A stretch of DNA of 7,617 nt from positions 1-7,617 of the forward strand of contig CAMZGJ010000056.1 in assembly GCA_947306375.1 (NCBI GenBank), given 5' to 3'. Position 1 is the stretch's first letter. Every line of letters starts with the position of its first letter. The notes under the pieces are model-generated. The model made no database searches, was not told the DNA's origin, and saw nothing but the letters and a program-made list of their open reading frames with translations. A program made the position numbers and the translations under genes. Positions 4,660-7,617 of the stretch are shown in pieces. The stretch comes from an uncultured Spirochaetales bacterium (GTDB lineage: Bacteria; Spirochaetota; Spirochaetia; Sphaerochaetales; Sphaerochaetaceae).

Positions 4660-5637
4660 TCACTTACTGTACATGACATCAAAGTAGGGCATATCCGTGG
4701 TCAGAATCTTGTCCATTGAGCCCACAGTCTTTCTGTAGGACTCAAGAGTTCTCCAGAGGTTGAAGAACTGCGGGTCCTGGCCGTAGGCATCTGCGTAGAT
4801 GCGGGTTGCCTCAGCATCTGCCACACCCTTTATGCGCTCGCTTTCAGCATAAGCTGCGGAGAGGATTGACTTCTGCTCGCTGGCTGTTTTTCCTTCCCAT
4901 TCCGCTTTCTGTCCGCGTCCGTAGGAGCGGTATGCCTCGGCAATCTGGTTTCTTTCCTTGATCATGCGCTGGTAGACGCTTTCCGTAAGGTCATCTGAAT
5001 AGCGGATCTGGCGGATTATAACGTCTATGAGGGTAATGCCGTACTGCTGGGTGTATTTGGCGGCGTTCTCAAGCATTATTTTTGAAAGACCCTCGCGTCC
5101 TATGTTTATGTTCTCCTGCTGTGAGTCAGTCAGGGTGAGGGACCTCAGGCGCTCCGCATCCTCAACATTATCCAGGTTTGAGACCTCTTCAACCACCTTG
5201 ATGGAGTTTATCCTGTTGGAGTTGCGCACCGCCTCGTTGAGAGAGTTGTCGCTTATGACCGTACGGATTGTGGAGTCCAGAATATCGTCCAGCCTGAGCT
5301 GGGCGGTTTCAACGGTGTTTACAGTCTCATAGAAAAGGGCAGGGTCCGTTATGATCCAGCGGCTGGTGGGATCCACAAAGATGAACTGGTTCTCCTTGGT
5401 GGGTATGCGCTGGGGCTCACCGTCCCAGGAGAGAATCTTGGTGGAGTAGACTGTTACGTTGTCGGTGAAGGGGACACGTAACTTGAGTCCCGGCTGTGTC
5501 TCCACTCTGACAATCTTTCCGAAACGTGTTCTTACTGCCTGCTCACCCTCGCTGAGAATCCAGAAGGGGTTGAGAATTATGACTGCAATTACAAGTACTG
5601 CAAGGAATATAAGTGTGTTTTTCATCTTCTTGTCCAT
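4660..5637 (-). CDS. hflC: HflC, SPFH-domain modulator of FtsH protease
   Basis: A 325-residue membrane-anchored SPFH/prohibitin protein. Residues 1-7 are a basic cytoplasmic start, 8-28 a single membrane helix, and the SPFH domain begins at EGEQAVRTRFGK (30-41) and faces the periplasm. The family signature ERNQIAEAYRSYGRGQKAEW leads into a long Ala/Glu-rich coiled-coil helix and then to GVADAEATRIYADAYGQDPQF, conserved in HflC. Known role: with HflK it forms a large cage around FtsH and limits its access to membrane substrates. The start is ATG 5637, with AGGAGG 8 nt upstream and only 1 nt between the hflK stop and this ATG. A longer in-frame reading from 5742 would place 35 polar residues before the membrane helix and lie within hflK, so it is rejected. 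The length is close to the usual 290-335. Confidence 0.93.
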   Translation of the reverse strand: MDKKMKNTLIFLAVLVIAVIILNPFWILSEGEQAVRTRFGKIVRVETQPGLKLRVPFTDNVTVYSTKILSWDGEPQRIPTKENQFIFVDPTSRWIITDPALFYETVNTVETAQLRLDDILDSTIRTVISDNSLNEAVRNSNRINSIKVVEEVSNLDNVEDAERLRSLTLTDSQQENINIGREGLSKIMLENAAKYTQQYGITLIDVIIRQIRYSDDLTESVYQRMIKERNQIAEAYRSYGRGQKAEWEGKTASEQKSILSAAYAESERIKGVADAEATRIYADAYGQDPQFFNLWRTLESYRKTVGSMDKILTTDMPYFDVMYSK

Positions 5638-5638
5638 A

Positions 5639-6682
5639 TCACTTGCCTCCTGTTGCGGGGCTTGTTCCCGCAGTGCCGAAGACAGGCAGAAGTCCCTTGA
5701 CGGAGCTGTCCACAACAGTGAGTTTTCCGCTTCCGTTCTCAAGGACCTGCTCCATTGTCTCCAGATAGAGTCTGCGTCCCGTTATTTCCTTGCTCTTCTC
5801 GTATTCGTTTCTCACGCTCTCAAAACGTGCAACGTCGCCTTTGGCTGAATTGACCCTCTCCGCGGCGTAGCCCTCGGCTTCCTTTATGAGTCTGTTGGCC
5901 TCTCCCTGGGCTGCGGGGATTATGCTGTTGTAGCTTTCCTTGCCCTCGTTGATCAGCTTGTTCATGTCCTGGATGGCCTTGTTCACGTCTTCAAAAGCAT
6001 CCTGAACATTGCCGGCGGGAGGAACCACGTCCTGAAGCTTGACCGTCAGGATTTTCACTCCCATGTTGTAGGAGGAGAGCACCTGCTGGAGCTTGACCTG
6101 GGCCTCGGATTCAATGACAGTTCTCTGGCTTGTCATGACGCTCAGGATGGGCAGGTCTCCGACAAGCTGGTTTATGACAGAGCGGGAAATATCGGAAATG
6201 GTCTGCTCGTTGTTGTAGACGTTGAACAGCCACATTCTGGGATCCTCGATCCTGTACTGGACAATCCACTGGGCCTCAACAATGTTGAGGTCTCCGGTGA
6301 GCATGGTTGACTCATTGGCGTAACCTTTGTAGGAGTAAGAACTTGACAATCCGCGCGTGTTGCCCGGAGTGTCTGTTCTGTAACCGAAGCTCATGGTCTG
6401 GACCGTCTGTGTGGGAACTATCAGGCTTTTCTCCAGTCCGTAGGGGAGCTTGAAGTGAAGTCCCGGTCCCAGCGTCCTGTTGTACTCTCCGAATCTGAGC
6501 ACAACGGCCTGTTCCTTCTGGTCAACCTTGAAGGCACAGGTGAACACCGTCAGTGCGGCAAAAATCAGAAGAACAATCAGAACCACATGCTTCTTCTTTA
6601 TTGTCACGGGTCTGCGCGGCCTGTAGGATCTGGCCTGCTGCTCCTGCGGTCCGTTATCCGGCCTGTAGAAGTCAAACGGCAT
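5639..6682 (-). CDS. hflK: HflK, SPFH-domain modulator of FtsH protease
   Basis: A 347-residue partner of HflC. The first 31 residues form a basic, proline-rich cytoplasmic tail, shorter than the Gly-rich tail of enterobacterial HflK; a membrane helix follows at 32-51. The SPFH domain starts at [28 protein letters not shown] (53-80), with [20 protein letters not shown] as the next family block. [37 protein letters not shown] and the [26 protein letters not shown] coiled coil complete it. Family role: a hetero-oligomeric cage with HflC enclosing FtsH. The start is ATG 6682 with AAAGGAGG 5 nt upstream. In-frame extension to 6877 would run antisense into metG and across the promoter region, so it is not used. 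First gene of a two-gene operon, with a leader of roughly 79 nt. Confidence 0.93.
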   Translation of the reverse strand: MPFDFYRPDNGPQEQQARSYRPRRPVTIKKKHVVLIVLLIFAALTVFTCAFKVDQKEQAVVLRFGEYNRTLGPGLHFKLPYGLEKSLIVPTQTVQTMSFGYRTDTPGNTRGLSSSYSYKGYANESTMLTGDLNIVEAQWIVQYRIEDPRMWLFNVYNNEQTISDISRSVINQLVGDLPILSVMTSQRTVIESEAQVKLQQVLSSYNMGVKILTVKLQDVVPPAGNVQDAFEDVNKAIQDMNKLINEGKESYNSIIPAAQGEANRLIKEAEGYAAERVNSAKGDVARFESVRNEYEKSKEITGRRLYLETMEQVLENGSGKLTVVDSSVKGLLPVFGTAGTSPATGGK

Positions 6683-6723
6683 TGAAACCTCCTTTCCGCT
6701 TTCTGAAAACATCGCGCAGCCCA

Positions 6724-6758
6724 GGCGTGCACCGCCCGCGCAGCTGCGCACTAGTGCG
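6724..6758. repeat. G+C-rich overlapping palindromes in the hflK leader
   Basis: A perfect 12-bp palindrome CGCACTAGTGCG (6747-6758) overlaps another, GCGCAGCTGCGC (6738-6749), and a third small inverted repeat GGCG-TGCAC-CGCC (6724-6736) adjoins. They lie in the untranslated leader of hflK, just downstream of its predicted start, and stand out against A+T-rich flanks. They could fold in the RNA or serve as a protein site; neither is shown. Confidence 0.55.
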
Positions 6759-6767
6759 GATATTGTT

Positions 6768-6796
6768 AATATAAGCAGAGTGTTGAACAAAATCAA
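6768..6796 (-). promoter_or_regulatory. Promoter of hflKC
   Basis: On the leftward strand TTGATT (6796-6791, four of six) and TATATT (6773-6768, five of six) are 17 nt apart. Transcription would start near 6761, giving about 79 nt of leader before the hflK ATG. Confidence 0.65.
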
Positions 6797-6811
6797 ACTC
6801 AACTTTATTAT
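6783..6811 (+). promoter_or_regulatory. Promoter of metG
   Basis: TTGAAC (6783-6788, four of six) and TATTAT (6806-6811, five of six) are 17 nt apart. The expected start is near 6818-6819, exactly at the second in-frame ATG of metG. The -35 elements of the two divergent promoters form an inverted pair TTGA-N6-TCAA (6783-6796), so both polymerases would compete for the same 14 bp. Confidence 0.55.
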
Positions 6812-6818
6812 GCATGCT

Positions 6819-7617
6819 ATGAGTACAGTCAAGAAAAGAAGGCTTGTGACCAGCGCACTGCCGTATGTAAACAACATCCCGCATCTGGGAAACCTGCTTC
6901 AGGTTCTTTCCGCCGACGTTTTTGCGCGTTTCTGCCGTCTGAGGGGCTATGACACCCTCTATGTCTGCGGCACGGACGAGTACGGAACGGCCACCGAGAC
7001 AAGGGCTGCCAAGGAGGGTGTCTCACCCAAGGCCCTGTGTGACCATTACCACGCCATCCATGAGGAAATATACAAGTGGTTCAACATCTCGTTCGACTAC
7101 TTCGGACGCACCTCAACGCCCCAGCAGACAGAGATTGTCCAGCATATCTTCAAGGAGGTGGATGCCGCCGGCTACATTACTGAGAAGGAGACCACCCAGC
7201 TGTACTGTCCCAAGTGTCAGCGCTTTCTTGCAGACAGGTTTGTTGAAGGCACATGCCCCCACTGCGGAAGCACGGGAGCAAGAGGTGACCAGTGTGACGC
7301 CTGCCAGACCCTTCTTGAACCCACTGAACTCATAGATCCCAAGTGCGGTGTCTGCGGAAGCACACCCGTAATCAAGAGCACAAGACATCTATACATAGAC
7401 CTTCCCAAGGCCCTTCCCATGCTCCAGAGCTGGATAGACAAGGCCTCCGAGGAGGGGTTCTGGGCCAAGAACGCAGTCCAGGTCACAAGAAGCTGGATCA
7501 GGGACGGCCTCAAGGAACGCTGCATAACACGCGACCTCAAATGGGGTATTCCCGTACCCAAACCCGGCTACGAGGACAAGGTCTTCTACGTCTGGTTCGA
7601 CGCGCCCATAGGCTACA
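6819..7617 (+). CDS. metG: Methionyl-tRNA synthetase, N-terminal part (runs off the window)
   Basis: Class I aminoacyl-tRNA synthetase that charges tRNA-Met with methionine in the cytoplasm. The 266 residues present include the Rossmann start [16 protein letters not shown] (10-25) with the HIGH-equivalent HLGN at 22-25, [12 protein letters not shown] at 50-61, [11 protein letters not shown], and a connective domain with four CxxC pairs: C130/C133, C146/C149, C159/C162, C176/C179, the two-knuckle zinc-binding type. [25 protein letters not shown] closes the visible part; KMSKS and the anticodon domain lie beyond 7617. An in-frame ATG at 6810 would add MHA. I prefer 6819 because the -10 element overlaps 6810 and predicts a start near 6818. 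Neither ATG has a Shine-Dalgarno, so the mRNA may be leaderless. Divergent from hflK. Confidence 0.93.
   Translation, partial: MSTVKKRRLVTSALPYVNNIPHLGNLLQVLSADVFARFCRLRGYDTLYVCGTDEYGTATETRAAKEGVSPKALCDHYHAIHEEIYKWFNISFDYFGRTSTPQQTEIVQHIFKEVDAAGYITEKETTQLYCPKCQRFLADRFVEGTCPHCGSTGARGDQCDACQTLLEPTELIDPKCGVCGSTPVIKSTRHLYIDLPKALPMLQSWIDKASEEGFWAKNAVQVTRSWIRDGLKERCITRDLKWGIPVPKPGYEDKVFYVWFDAPIGY

Noticed and set aside
5638..5742. 35-residue N-terminal extension of HflC
   Set aside because: It lies wholly inside hflK in another frame; ATG 5637 with AGGAGG 8 nt upstream gives the expected short tail before the membrane helix.
6683..6877. N-terminal extension of HflK with a hydrophobic segment
   Set aside because: It would read antisense through the metG start and across both promoters; ATG 6682 has an excellent ribosome site and gives the family's normal N-terminus.
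6949..7335. Second reading frame inside metG
   Set aside because: The composition is Arg/Ser/Pro rich, as expected from an out-of-frame reading of metG, which is clearly coding here.

Overview
The window looks like a piece of a spirochaete chromosome, most probably a Treponema-type organism. The main reason is the methionyl-tRNA synthetase at the right edge, whose N-terminus ([33 protein letters not shown]) reads to me like the treponemal enzyme with four CxxC pairs. This rests on recalled family resemblance, not on a search. Coding DNA is of moderate G+C, while the gaps between transcripts are strongly A+T rich (about 82% A+T in 1-144). Genes inside operons have strong AGGAGG-type ribosome binding sites; several genes that open a transcript have none.

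Layout, left to right. (1) 1-1144, rightward: an A+T-rich regulatory region, a ParA-type ATPase and a 73-residue protein with a predicted ribbon-helix-helix fold. Together they resemble a ParF/ParG-type partition pair, with an inverted repeat lying over the probable -10 element. (2) 1161-3564, leftward operon: an NSUN3/NSUN4-like RNA cytosine-C5 methyltransferase, a DUF362 protein with two C-terminal 4Fe-4S motifs (ATGA overlap with the first gene), and a small COG2426-type membrane protein whose start I place at GTG 1643. (3) 3565-3768: a divergent A+T-rich gap with a near-consensus promoter for the next operon, bracketed by an 8-bp inverted repeat. (4) 3769-4507, rightward: an ArsR/SmtB regulator carrying a complete alpha-5 zinc-type ligand set, overlapping a YbaY-like lipoprotein gene by 20 nt. 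(5) 4508-4659: a convergent gap with a three-copy TTATGATA element and the intrinsic terminator of hflKC. (6) 4660-6682, leftward: hflK and hflC, the SPFH membrane pair that modulates FtsH. (7) 6683-6818: a divergent promoter region with interleaved -35 elements and G+C-rich palindromes in the hflK leader. (8) 6819-7617, rightward: metG, cut off by the window edge.

How they work together: most modules are housekeeping (RNA modification, membrane proteolysis control, translation). The two least ordinary units are the ParA/RHH pair, which has no ParB and no plasmid genes nearby, and the zinc-type ArsR regulator paired with a lipoprotein instead of an efflux pump. I see no CRISPR array, tRNA, rRNA, insertion sequence or phage gene. 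I did not find a clear new multi-gene system; the findings list marks the best leads.
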